A stretch of DNA of 37,478 bases from Bacteriovoracaceae bacterium. GTDB lineage: Bacteria; Bdellovibrionota; Bacteriovoracia; Bacteriovoracales; Bacteriovoracaceae. Both the position numbers and the translations under genes were made by a program. Where the stretch lies: positions 1 to 37,478 of the forward strand of contig CANFNL010000006.1 in NCBI GenBank assembly GCA_947448205.1. Direction: 5' to 3'. The notes below the pieces were generated by a model that saw nothing but the letters and a program-made list of their open reading frames with translations, was not told the DNA's origin and did not search any database. This document shows positions 1-7,630 of this stretch, piece by piece. Numbering within the stretch: position 1 is the stretch's first letter; each line of letters starts with the position of its first letter.

Positions 1-220
1 AACGATCGACATCAATGCCACTTTCTTCAATTGATTGTTGCTCTTGGAAAAAAACACTATACCTAAGTCTGCAACTTTCAACTAGCTCTTCATAAGTGTT
101 AGCAGTTTTTAAAATATATTGAGAAGTCTCGAGGGAAAAAATAATTTTAGGTCTAAAATTATAGACTCCGTTCCATCTGAGGATAGTATTTTCTTTGATT
201 TCTTTCGCCCATGTCATCAT
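1..220 (-). CDS. OlsB/hemolysin-type N-acyltransferase, N-terminal part
   Basis: This gene runs off the left edge; 73 residues are visible. The frame starts with two ATG codons at 215-220, preceded by a strong GGAGG (minus strand) about 5 bases upstream, so the start is well supported. Residues around 40-73 read as an ETSQYILKTANTYEELVESC segment, then LRYSVFFQE, then DVDR. This matches the opening of GNAT-like acyl-ACP N-acyltransferases (OlsB and the so-called putative hemolysin family, COG3176), where an LRYxVFxxE helix and a DxDxFD motif follow. The start overlaps the end of the arginase gene by 62 bp, so the two are probably co-transcribed. Known OlsB enzymes acylate ornithine, the arginase product; a link to ornithine lipids is inference. 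The acyl-acceptor specificity cannot be told from this fragment. Confidence 0.7.
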   Translation of the reverse strand, partial: MMTWAKEIKENTILRWNGVYNFRPKIIFSLETSQYILKTANTYEELVESCRLRYSVFFQEQQSIEESGIDVDR

Positions 221-1127
221 AAAGTCCTCCAGGATAATTCTCACTAAAAATGGAAATTAAAAAATTAAATGCAGTTGAATATGTCAGATTAACCTGGTCC
301 AAATTTCCTATGGCAGGGTTGACTTCAACTATATCTATAGATTTGATGAGTGATTTTCTAAATAATTGCTCACCTAAAATATAAAAATCAAAAGGCGTAA
401 GACCTTCATGAGCGATAACTCCAGTTGAAGGAGCGTAAATTGGATTTGTGCTGTCAATGTCGAAGCTTATGTGTAAGGGAGAGCCCTTTGTGATTTCATG
501 AATTTCATTAGCAACATTCACAATCCCGAATTCTAAAATATCTTCATAAAAAAAAGTCTTAATACGAAGTTTTTTAATTTGATCGATTTCATAGGGATCT
601 AGATCCCTTAGGCCAAGATAAATTAATTTATTTGTATCGAGAGTTTCTTGAAGCCAGGGAAAAGATTCGTTTGCAATGTTATCTATATTTAATAATACTG
701 CCAGTGGCATTCCGTGAAAGTTGCCAGTTAGCGAGCTTTTGGGGAGATTTAAATCGGCGTGTGCATCTATCCAAAGGACATACCCTTCATTTTTAAAATG
801 CGTAGCAAATGCTCCGACAGTTGATAGGGCGATGCTGTGATCCCCTCCCCAATTTAATAGAGGTGTGCTATGATTTAATAGACTCAGGCACTTATTATAA
901 GCAAGTTGGTATCTTTGCCATTCTATTTTTTTTAAATCATTATCATTGTGAATTTTTAGTTGATCTTGTGGTAATTGAGGGGAAATAGTGCCGTAATCAA
1001 TAAATTTTAAGCCTGAATCAGCTAGGGCAGGAAAATAGCTTCTTGCTTTTGTACTAGAAAGACTCAATCCAGGCACTGGCTGTCCAACTTCAAAGTCTAT
1101 ACTAAAAAAATTAATATGTATTTCCAT
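159..1127 (-). CDS. rocF: arginase (ureohydrolase family)
   Basis: This encodes a cytosolic binuclear-manganese hydrolase of 322 aa, a normal length for arginase, which splits arginine to ornithine and urea. All metal ligands of the family are visible: H97 in GGDHS (94-98), D121, H123 and D125 in DAHAD, and D223 and D225 in SFDID. H138 in NFHGMP and E268 in EVNP match the catalytic His and the substrate-side Glu of arginases. The SFDIDSTNP segment differs slightly from the usual DVDGLDP, and the loop after it (STGVIAHEGL) lacks the usual TGTPVxGG, so another ureohydrolase such as agmatinase or formimidoylglutamase is possible, although EVNP favours arginase. The Shine-Dalgarno sequence is weak. 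The 3' end overlaps the next gene by 62 bp, which is unusually long. Confidence 0.82.
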   Translation of the reverse strand: MEIHINFFSIDFEVGQPVPGLSLSSTKARSYFPALADSGLKFIDYGTISPQLPQDQLKIHNDNDLKKIEWQRYQLAYNKCLSLLNHSTPLLNWGGDHSIALSTVGAFATHFKNEGYVLWIDAHADLNLPKSSLTGNFHGMPLAVLLNIDNIANESFPWLQETLDTNKLIYLGLRDLDPYEIDQIKKLRIKTFFYEDILEFGIVNVANEIHEITKGSPLHISFDIDSTNPIYAPSTGVIAHEGLTPFDFYILGEQLFRKSLIKSIDIVEVNPAIGNLDQVNLTYSTAFNFLISIFSENYPGGLYDDMGERNQRKYYPQMERSL

Positions 1128-1443
1128 CCACTTAAAATCTTAAAAGAGAAGATTTGAAAAGTAGTGTTAGTTTTTTATTAATTGCCCCTGACAAGATCCT
1201 GACATTTGATGATTTTTGTGGATGATCATTTACACATAACGGGATGAGTTTATATTTTGGTATTGAGGTTCTTGTCTGCATAGCTCTTGGTTATGTGCCT
1301 CTCGATGAGTAGAGCTAGAAGCTTCATCTTAAAAAGTAATTATCATTATTTCTTAAATATATTTTTTAAAATTCTCACAAAAGTTTATCCTCCAATTAGT
1401 TTGATATTTACTCAAACGAGTAATTTATAACAAAGGAGATTCT
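1128..1443. other. divergent intergenic region, 316 bp
   Basis: This is a non-coding gap between the divergent arginase and exported-protein genes, and is AT-rich in its right half. A 6-bp inverted repeat (TTACTC-N4-GAGTAA, 1408-1423) lies just before the Shine-Dalgarno of the rightward gene and could be an operator. I could not place a convincing promoter for either gene, and I see no RNA gene or mobile element here. Confidence 0.4.
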
Positions 1444-1878
1444 ATGAAAAAGCTTACTAGTTTGCTTTTTGCTTTTAGTATCACTGCACTATTGTCATTG
1501 AGTGCATTTGCAGCAGATTCAGATTTTTTGGGAACGTGGGTAAATATGAATCCGAATACTAGAGGTATTGTGAAAATTGAAATCACGGCCGGCTTAAATA
1601 TGAGAATGTGGGGATCCTGTACACCCACACCTTGCGATAATGGAACGACTCCACTTGTAACTTATGGTGCAAACTCATCCGATACTAATCATAAAGTGGC
1701 TACTGGAATGTATGTCTTCTCCTTTAAAACAGTGGGAACAACTCTTAAAGTCATTTCACCTACACGTTTAAACTTTGAACATTTTAATAAGTTTACTGAC
1801 GGAAGTATTAGACAAAATTATTGGATGTTAGAAAAGTTTAAAAAATTAAATTCTAGCCTTGATTTGAGTGATTTATAA
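1444..1878 (+). CDS. small exported protein of unknown function
   Basis: This encodes 144 aa with a clear Sec signal peptide (cleavage near residue 23, AFA|AD) and a strong Shine-Dalgarno AAAGGAG 6 bases before ATG. The mature part opens with GTWVNMNPNTRGIVKIEI and continues with a WGSCTPTPCDNGTT segment (about 56-70) holding two cysteines. It looks like a compact beta-rich domain, similar in pattern to small proteins that carry GTWxNxxPxTRGI and WGxCxPxxCDxG motifs. I know of no biochemical function for that group. The two cysteines could form a disulphide in the periplasm. It is monocistronic: the gene behind it is convergent, and a strong hairpin terminator follows inside that gene. Confidence 0.75.
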   Translation: MKKLTSLLFAFSITALLSLSAFAADSDFLGTWVNMNPNTRGIVKIEITAGLNMRMWGSCTPTPCDNGTTPLVTYGANSSDTNHKVATGMYVFSFKTVGTTLKVISPTRLNFEHFNKFTDGSIRQNYWMLEKFKKLNSSLDLSDL

Positions 1879-1895
1879 AAGAGGTTTTGGCGAGT

Positions 1896-2726
1896 TTAGA
1901 GAACTTCAAGCGAATGTAATAATGCTTGAAGTTCTTTTATCCGTGATAGTTGATTATGTTTTTCATAACCTTTTAATAAAATATGCGCTTTCTTTTTGAT
2001 GACTTCTAAAATTATTAATTTATGTGAATTTTCTATATCCTTTTGTTCATACAAATCATGAAGAGATTTAATCCGAAATAAATCCATGGCCACAAATTGA
2101 GTTGATAATTGGTCTTCATGCCCTCCATATTTTATCACTAGTGCTTCATTGAGATAGTCTATGCTGATTCTGGCTAATATTTTGTTCCATAGATCGTAAT
2201 CCTCACAGACTATAAAGGTTTCTTTAAAAGGGCCGTATTTTTCAAAAAGGGTCCTTTTTAAGAGAACTGTCGAAGGCGAGATGAGACAAAAATCAAGGGA
2301 TCTAAGAGCGATATTTTCAGAGTTTTTACTATGTTTTTTTTTGGGATTTACTCGCACATTATTTCTCATCCAAATCTCCTCTGAGTGTAGGAACTGGCAA
2401 AGAGGATTGTTTTGAATAAAGTCGACTTGCTTTTTTAATTTGTCTTTTAGCCATTCATCATCTGAATCAAGAAAACTAATCCAAGGTGAATGAGAATTGA
2501 GAATGCCATAATTTCTAGCTGCGCTGACTCCTTTATTTTTTTGAGTAAGTATTTGAATTTGAGGATGGTTACAATATTTTTTTAATATGTCATTTGTCTC
2601 ATCAGTAGAGCCATCATCAATGATCATAATTTTAAAATTTTGATAACTTTGATTGAGTACTGATTCGATGGCCCTATTGAGAACTCCGGCCCGATTATAG
2701 GTGGGGATAATAATATCAATCATCAT
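1896..2726 (-). CDS. family 2 glycosyltransferase
   Basis: This encodes a 276-aa GT-A fold glycosyltransferase that moves a sugar from a nucleotide-sugar donor, probably at the cytosolic face, for envelope polysaccharide or glycan synthesis. The N-terminal strand IDIIIPTYNR (3-12), the nucleotide-binding IIDDGSTD (35-42), the GVSAARNYG segment (66-74) and the metal-binding DSD in FLDSDDEW (85-92) are all in the expected order. No membrane helix is seen. Two consecutive ATG codons open the frame, preceded by AAGG. It stands alone, with no other polysaccharide genes nearby, so the acceptor is unknown. Its 3' end carries the terminator of the convergent gene. Confidence 0.85.
   Translation of the reverse strand: MMIDIIIPTYNRAGVLNRAIESVLNQSYQNFKIMIIDDGSTDETNDILKKYCNHPQIQILTQKNKGVSAARNYGILNSHSPWISFLDSDDEWLKDKLKKQVDFIQNNPLCQFLHSEEIWMRNNVRVNPKKKHSKNSENIALRSLDFCLISPSTVLLKRTLFEKYGPFKETFIVCEDYDLWNKILARISIDYLNEALVIKYGGHEDQLSTQFVAMDLFRIKSLHDLYEQKDIENSHKLIILEVIKKKAHILLKGYEKHNQLSRIKELQALLHSLEVL
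1900..1939 (+). terminator. terminator inside the facing gene
   Basis: A perfect 12-bp inverted repeat (AGAACTTCAAGC at 1900-1911, its complement at 1924-1935) with a 12-nt loop is followed by TTTT. It lies 22 bp after the stop of the exported-protein gene and wholly within the last codons of the glycosyltransferase on the other strand. Confidence 0.65.
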
Positions 2727-2817
2727 TTTTATGCCTTAAATCTTTGTCCTAATATAGTCAATTCGCTTCCATAAAGCTATAAATTTGGCTTGTCATTTTA
2801 ATTTCCAAAGGCAAACT

Positions 2818-4044
2818 ATGAAAAAATCATTATTTTCTCGAATCGTCACACCTACAGTTCTTATTGCAGCTCTTGGTTATTTTGTGGATATGTTTGATAT
2901 CACTCTCTTTGGAGTTGTAAGAGTTGGGTCTATGCAAGCACTTGGTATAACCAAGATGGAAGATATGATTCATGTTGGTGTTAGTCTCTATAATTTTCAA
3001 ATGGGGGGAATGCTTTTAGGTGGAATCTTTTGGGGAATTTTAGGTGATAAAAAAGGCAGACATACAGTTTTATATTCTTCTATTTTGATGTACTCCATGG
3101 CCAATCTCCTCAACGGTTTTGTGACAAATATTTGGCAATATGAATTTTTACGTTTTTTAGCTGGAGTGGGCCTGGCGGGTGAACTTGGAGCTGCCGTTAC
3201 TCTCGTTGCCGAATCTCTAGATAAAGAAGACCGAGGTTATGCGACAACTCTAGTTGCCACATTGGGGATGGTTGGCAGTTTATGTGCTGCGGTTGTAGGA
3301 AAATATTTTGCTTGGAACCATGCCTATATTATTGGCGGAGTTTTAGGTTTAGCCCTTCTTGTTGCTCGTTTAAAAAGTTTTGATTCGGACATGTTTAAAG
3401 CCTTACAACATAAAAAGATAGCACGAGGGAATGTAAAATTACTTTTTGCTCCAAAAAGAGCCATTCGTTATTTAAGCTCTGTGGCAGTGGGAATACCGAT
3501 TTATTTTATTACAGCAATACTTCTAACACTTGCTCCAGAGGTTACCTCTGAGCTGCACTTACTAAGTCCAGTTACTGCTGCCGATGCTCTGATTTATGGA
3601 TCAATTGGGTTAGCCTTAGGCGATTTAATAAGTGGTGTTGTCTCGCAGTTATTAAAAAGCAGAAAGAAGGCTATCGGATTATTCTTAGTGGTGGCATTTC
3701 TGACTATTATTGTTTACACACAAGCCAGGGGGGCTTCTCCACAGTATATTTATAGTCTCTGCTTATTATTAGGGACTTGTGCAGGTTATTGGGCGGTGCT
3801 CGTTACTACTGCGGCCGAACAATTCGGGACAGATATTCGTTCAACGGTGGCGACAACGGTTCCAAACTTTGTCAGAGGATCAGGAATGATTATTGCTACA
3901 ACTTTTTTATATTTGAAACCCCATTTTAGTATTATTCAATGTGTTTTGATCATTGGTGGTGTGGTCTTTTCCATGAGCTTTATTTCCCTGTTTATCTTGA
4001 ATGAAACCTATGGAAGAGATTTGGATTTTCTCGAGGAAAATTAA
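2818..4044 (+). CDS. MFS transporter
   Basis: This encodes 408 aa with about 12 membrane helices, a major facilitator superfamily member. Family landmarks are the acidic helix-1 stretch YFVDMFDITLFG, the loop 2-3 motif GDKKGRH (motif A-like) and the GELGAAVTLVAES segment in helix 4. This pattern resembles the metabolite:proton symporter branch that carries organic acids or sugars, but no substrate can be read from sequence. The start is set at 2818 because AAAGG lies 6 bases before this ATG and a basic KKS N-terminus precedes helix 1. A TTG at 2785 would add 11 residues without support. It is transcribed alone, divergent from the glycosyltransferase. Confidence 0.8.
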   Translation: MKKSLFSRIVTPTVLIAALGYFVDMFDITLFGVVRVGSMQALGITKMEDMIHVGVSLYNFQMGGMLLGGIFWGILGDKKGRHTVLYSSILMYSMANLLNGFVTNIWQYEFLRFLAGVGLAGELGAAVTLVAESLDKEDRGYATTLVATLGMVGSLCAAVVGKYFAWNHAYIIGGVLGLALLVARLKSFDSDMFKALQHKKIARGNVKLLFAPKRAIRYLSSVAVGIPIYFITAILLTLAPEVTSELHLLSPVTAADALIYGSIGLALGDLISGVVSQLLKSRKKAIGLFLVVAFLTIIVYTQARGASPQYIYSLCLLLGTCAGYWAVLVTTAAEQFGTDIRSTVATTVPNFVRGSGMIIATTFLYLKPHFSIIQCVLIIGGVVFSMSFISLFILNETYGRDLDFLEEN

Positions 4045-4148
4045 ATATTCGGTAGAAGATTAATTTGATTAAGCATAGAATCTTTATCTGATATTATTGA
4101 ATTAAAATGTGTATCTCTAGCAAGCAATTTTTAGATTCAAGGAGAATT

Positions 4149-4646
4149 ATGAGTTATTTAAAACGTCGAAATTATATAATAAATCGTAATTTTCAATTCA
4201 AGTTTATTTTATATACTTTGATACCTAGTGCATTTTGCTTCATAATCTTTTATTTCTCACTCAATATTTATTTTTCTAAATTAGTAGATCAAGGAGTCGT
4301 TACTGGATTGCCTGCTGATCACCCTTACTTTTCTCTCATCGCTGATCAAAAAAATTTAATGCAATCCTTGTTTCTCATCTGTAGCAGTTTTACTTTACTT
4401 TTTTATATCTTTTGGGGAGTCTTTATTTCACATAAAATTGCGGGTCCACTTTATCGATTAACTAAATTTTTTCAAGAATCAAATGGTAAAGCTTTTGATA
4501 GAAAACTTTCCTTCAGACCAGGGGACTTTTTTTTAGAGATTCCTATTGCCATAAATGAATGGATGGTAAAGGGTTCTCATTTGAGACCAAGCATTCCCAC
4601 TCCAGGCGAGCTTGAAGTCAATAAAAGTGAAAAGCCTGAAATGTAG
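4149..4646 (+). CDS. two-helix membrane protein with HAMP-like segment
   Basis: This encodes 165 aa. The start at 4149 follows AGGAG by 4 bases; an earlier ATG at 4107 has no such site. The protein has a basic cytoplasmic N-terminus (RRNYIINRNFQFKF), a first membrane helix (about 20-40), a short external loop, a second helix (about 75-97) and a cytoplasmic tail beginning SHKIAGPLYRL. That motif, followed by the LSFRPGDFF region, resembles the HAMP linker opening of chemoreceptors and sensor kinases. No kinase or signalling domain follows. Similar short proteins are known in delta-type bacteria but have no assigned role. A partner protein that reads the HAMP state is conceivable but not shown. 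Confidence 0.6.
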   Translation: MSYLKRRNYIINRNFQFKFILYTLIPSAFCFIIFYFSLNIYFSKLVDQGVVTGLPADHPYFSLIADQKNLMQSLFLICSSFTLLFYIFWGVFISHKIAGPLYRLTKFFQESNGKAFDRKLSFRPGDFFLEIPIAINEWMVKGSHLRPSIPTPGELEVNKSEKPEM

Positions 4647-4748
4647 TCTCTGCTTCAAGCCAGAATTTAAGTTCCTTGGAGAGCCTTTTTTTAGTTTAGC
4701 GTTACTAAATTCTATTATTGTTTATTTCGTAAATATAAATTGAAGAAT

Positions 4749-4777
4749 TTGACTCAAAGTAGCATGATTAGTATAGA
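4749..4777 (+). promoter_or_regulatory. probable sigma-70-type promoter of the YceI operon
   Basis: TTGACT, a 17-bp spacer and TATAGA lie just before the YceI gene. Initiation near 4784 would give a leader of about 12 nt that still holds the GAGGAG ribosome site. The spacing to the gene is tight, so this is a candidate only. Confidence 0.45.
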
Positions 4778-4795
4778 CGTAATAGAGGAGACTTT

Positions 4796-5347
4796 ATGAG
4801 AAATGTCCTAATAACTCTTTTTTTAATTTTTTCCCCCGTACTTTTCTCTAAAGAGATTCTCTATTCTGGAGATGTTTCATTTAGAGCAGAAACAAATGTT
4901 CCAGGATTGACAATTGAAGGCAGCTCTAAGATTTTTAAAAAATTAAGTGCTGATTTTTCTGATGACTTATTAACTCTTAAAAAAATTGAAGTTGAGCTAG
5001 ATGCGCAGACCCTCAAAACCGGAATTGATCTTCGGGATCAACACATGTTCGAAAAGGTTTTTTTAGTACTATCGGCAAAAGAGAAGCCTGCTCTTTTAAA
5101 AATGAATTTAGATAAAGCCACCTGTGAAAAAACAGCGTCAATTCTCATTAAATGCAACGGCGAAGCTAACTTTCTTTTTGGAAAAAAAGCATTCAGTAAA
5201 AAAATTGAATTAAATTTTGATAAAAATCAAAATACGGATGTCTCCTTTAATATAAGTCTAAAAGAATTGGCGATAGAAATTCCTAGTTACTTAGGTATCG
5301 AACTAGAAGATAGCGTCGTAATTAAAATGAAGGTGTTCAAAAAATGA
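4796..5347 (+). CDS. YceI family periplasmic lipocalin-like protein
   Basis: This encodes 183 aa with a signal peptide ending near residue 18 (VLFS|K). The YceI family forms a lipocalin-like barrel that binds isoprenoid-type ligands in the periplasm. Supporting features are the GDVSFRAETNVPGLTIEGSS strand pair, the hallmark KTGIDLRDQHMFEKVF (about 74-90), and the C-terminal SFNISLKELAIEIPSYLGI. GAGGAG lies 5 bases before ATG. The stop overlaps the ATG of the next gene (ATGA), so translation is probably coupled to the two downstream haem proteins. In other bacteria YceI genes often sit next to a cytochrome b561 gene; here the partners are c-type haem proteins. A quinone-like ligand is inference. 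Confidence 0.82.
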   Translation: MRNVLITLFLIFSPVLFSKEILYSGDVSFRAETNVPGLTIEGSSKIFKKLSADFSDDLLTLKKIEVELDAQTLKTGIDLRDQHMFEKVFLVLSAKEKPALLKMNLDKATCEKTASILIKCNGEANFLFGKKAFSKKIELNFDKNQNTDVSFNISLKELAIEIPSYLGIELEDSVVIKMKVFKK

Positions 5348-6483
5348 GACTAAAGAGTTTTTTTAGATTTCTAATTTTACTTACACTTTTTCTTTTTTCA
5401 TCTCATATCTTTGCTTATCCTACTTATATTCGCTTAAATTATTCTAGTTGCCTGGCTTGTCATCAATCGGCCGAAGGTGGAGGCTCCTTAAGCGCCTATG
5501 GAAAAGGGATTGCTTATACTGAAAGTTATTTAAGTCGAGAATATACTGCGACTAAGGAGAATTCATTTTTAAATTTTGAAGGAAAAATGGAGCATTCACT
5601 TGAAGCTAGAGTAATGGTCCTTGAAAGACTTTATGATTACAGCGGCAACAAGACTCGAATTTTTCCGATGCAGCTCGATTATACCAATAGCATAAAGTGG
5701 AAAAAAGATTTGAGACAAGAGATCACTTTTGCAGTGGCTCCAAATACGGCCAGACAAAAAGGGGTAGATAGCGATACTGCCAAACAATCGAGTTGGATCA
5801 ATAGACTTTATCTTCGAACTTTCAAGCTTGATTATTCAATTGATAAAAATAATCATTTAGTATTTGGGGGAAGTAACCTTCCAATGGGGCTACATCTGAT
5901 AGATCACACTGCTTATGTTAGAGAGCGAAACCGCTTAGGTGTTAGCGATGTGCCGATTCAAGTTCAGTATTTAAGACTTAATAAACAATGGCAGCAAACT
6001 TATCTGCTTTTTGCACCAAATCCATCAGATAATATAGCTAATAGAGAATCTGGATTTGCTACTAAACAAGAATTTTTTCTCATGCCTAATTTAGTATTGG
6101 GACCTCAGACACTCTTAGCTTTTGGCAAATCGATTAATAGAGGACTGCTTGGCGCTTTTACTAAGTGGGGTGCTGGACCCTGGGCCATAATGTCGGAACT
6201 AGACTTTACCAAAAGAGAGATTAAAAACTCTAAAATGAAATTTGATCAATGGTCTTCTTTGATAGAGGCTCACTACTTTATACAAGAGTATTTTCGAACT
6301 TCATTGGGAGTACAATTTTTAAAAGTAGATAGTCCCTTCTCTGAGAAAGAAGAGCTCTACACTTTTAATAATGAATTTAAATTCTCACCCCATGTATCTT
6401 TTATAGTGGAGTACAGACAAAAGAGCACAGATCTGCTACTAGAGAAGACGCTCTTTGGTCAAATATTTTTAAACTGGTGGTAA
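5344..6483 (+). CDS. exported mono-haem protein with barrel-like body
   Basis: This encodes 379 aa with a signal peptide (cleavage near 24, IFA|YP). One c-type haem site, CLACH (36-40), sits just after it in the context YPTYIRLNYSSCLACHQS. The following 330 residues are rich in alternating aromatic and charged strands (for example HYFIQEYFRTSLGVQFLKV), end in aromatic FLNWW and hold no further CXXCH. This fits an outer-membrane beta-barrel or a large beta-rich periplasmic protein with a haem plug. It lies between YceI (4-bp overlap) and a di-haem lipoprotein (3-bp gap), so the three are one operon, plausibly for electron transfer across the envelope. Porin-cytochrome behaviour is inference; barrel prediction would decide it. 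Confidence 0.6.
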   Translation: MRLKSFFRFLILLTLFLFSSHIFAYPTYIRLNYSSCLACHQSAEGGGSLSAYGKGIAYTESYLSREYTATKENSFLNFEGKMEHSLEARVMVLERLYDYSGNKTRIFPMQLDYTNSIKWKKDLRQEITFAVAPNTARQKGVDSDTAKQSSWINRLYLRTFKLDYSIDKNNHLVFGGSNLPMGLHLIDHTAYVRERNRLGVSDVPIQVQYLRLNKQWQQTYLLFAPNPSDNIANRESGFATKQEFFLMPNLVLGPQTLLAFGKSINRGLLGAFTKWGAGPWAIMSELDFTKREIKNSKMKFDQWSSLIEAHYFIQEYFRTSLGVQFLKVDSPFSEKEELYTFNNEFKFSPHVSFIVEYRQKSTDLLLEKTLFGQIFLNWW

Positions 6484-6486
6484 TAA

Positions 6487-7131
6487 ATGTCATTCATGAA
6501 TAAATTTATGATCCCCTTGCTCTTTGTGACTTCAGTTGCATGTAAAATAGAGACTGGAACAGACGAGAGTTCACGCTTTAAAGTTTTTAATTACTCCATC
6601 GACCAAGTTAATTTTTCTGTTTTACATGAAAATGTTTTAAAGCCTCAGTGCATGCATTGTCATTCATGGGTTAATAGCGAAGCCGAAGTTATTAAAAGAT
6701 TAGTGCCTGGGGATCCGGCCAACTCTGAGTTATATAAACTTGTTCAATCAGGGCAAATGCCTCAGAGTTCTCCTCGTTTGACATCTCAGTCGCTAGATTT
6801 AGTAAGGTTTTATATACTGAAAGTTAATGGAGGCCAAGCTCAAAAACCAACTCCATTGGCCCCCACTTATTCATCGCTTAAAGTAAACCTCTTTGAAAAA
6901 AGCTGCATCCGCTGCCACAATCCAGATGTTTTGGCCAAGCATCCTAAAAGACCTCAGTATATGACCAAAAAGGAAATCGTCGACAAATATGATGATATTC
7001 TTTATTCAGTAACTGATGCTTGGATTACTAACGATAACGAAATGCCACCTCAAACAAGTTCAGTCCCAAGAGTGTCTGAAGAAGTCATTGAGATGCTCAA
7101 GAAATGGAAAGATTCGGGGTTTGCAGATTAA
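6487..7131 (+). CDS. di-haem c-type cytochrome, probable lipoprotein
   Basis: This encodes 214 aa. The N-terminus is hydrophobic and ends in TSVAC (C19), a loose lipobox, so outer-membrane or periplasmic anchoring is likely. Two haem-binding sites are visible: CMHCH (55-59) and CIRCH (140-144). Each is followed at a suitable distance by a methionine in a GQMPQ (M91) or NEMPPQ (M186) turn that could be the distal iron ligand. The LVPGDPANSELYKLVQSGQMP stretch is typical of the cytochrome-c-like domains (PSCyt1/CxxCH repeat type) seen in Planctomycetes and Bdellovibrio relatives. It closes the YceI/haem operon, and a strong bidirectional terminator follows. Confidence 0.75.
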   Translation: MSFMNKFMIPLLFVTSVACKIETGTDESSRFKVFNYSIDQVNFSVLHENVLKPQCMHCHSWVNSEAEVIKRLVPGDPANSELYKLVQSGQMPQSSPRLTSQSLDLVRFYILKVNGGQAQKPTPLAPTYSSLKVNLFEKSCIRCHNPDVLAKHPKRPQYMTKKEIVDKYDDILYSVTDAWITNDNEMPPQTSSVPRVSEEVIEMLKKWKDSGFAD

Positions 7132-7160
7132 AAAAAATATTTAAACAAAAAAAGACCAAA

Positions 7161-7190
7161 AAAAAGCCAAACATAAGTTTGGCTTTTTTT
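7161..7190. terminator. bidirectional rho-independent terminator
   Basis: An A-run, AAGCCAAAC, a 4-nt loop (7173-7176), GTTTGGCTT and a T-run form a stem flanked by A and T tracts. It sits between convergent genes and can serve both. Confidence 0.85.
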
Positions 7191-7202
7191 GAGATTAGTT
7201 AA

Positions 7203-7595
7203 CTATTTATATTTATCATGTCCTTCTTTCTTCAAGCTATTTACTCTTTGAGCAATATTTAAAGCGGCAGTATTATCATTGCTTAAAAATGCTGCTTGTA
7301 GTTCTTTTAAGACGGCAATCTCTTGAGTGATTAAAGATTGGTAATCAGCATAAGAGCCGTTAGTGACTGAGTCAGGATTTTGATTTTTTGCGGCTTCAAG
7401 GTAACCAATAATTTTTTCTACTAAAGCGGCATTTTCTTGGTTTTTAGTAGTATCACTTATAGTTGTAGATATTTGCTTAAAAGCGATTCCACTTTGCTTC
7501 ATGTTGTTTTTTAAACTTAATGTGTCTAAGTCTTGAGCAAAGCTAGAATTAGAAAGTGCAAAAGAGAGAGTGAATAATAGTGCTAAATGCTTCAC
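7203..7595 (-). CDS. cytochrome b562-like four-helix protein
   Basis: This encodes 130 aa with a signal peptide ending at residue 20 (SFA|QD). The mature protein is all-helical and aligns by eye with periplasmic cytochrome b562. The distal-ligand methionine is M32 (KNNMKQ, compare DNMET in E. coli). The proximal histidine is H126, fifth from the end in GHDKYK (compare YHQKYR). The two ligands lie 94 residues apart, against 95 in E. coli. It should bind one non-covalent haem b, or be a haem-free relative. The family's physiological role is poorly known. A GAGGATC-type ribosome site precedes the ATG. It faces the c-type haem operon across a shared terminator, so it lies in a redox context. Confidence 0.68.
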   Translation of the reverse strand: MKHLALLFTLSFALSNSSFAQDLDTLSLKNNMKQSGIAFKQISTTISDTTKNQENAALVEKIIGYLEAAKNQNPDSVTNGSYADYQSLITQEIAVLKELQAAFLSNDNTAALNIAQRVNSLKKEGHDKYK

Positions 7596-7630
7596 AGAGA
7601 TCCTCCTGAGATATGTTGTCGATTCGGTGG

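Noticed and set aside
1244-1312. 22-codon open frame in the first intergenic region
   Set aside because: No ribosome site, no family look, and length expected by chance.
1401-1430. TTGATA-N17-TTTATA as promoter of the exported protein at 1444
   Set aside because: Initiation would fall at about 1437, inside the ribosome site, leaving no usable leader. Only the inverted repeat at 1408-1423 is kept as a note.
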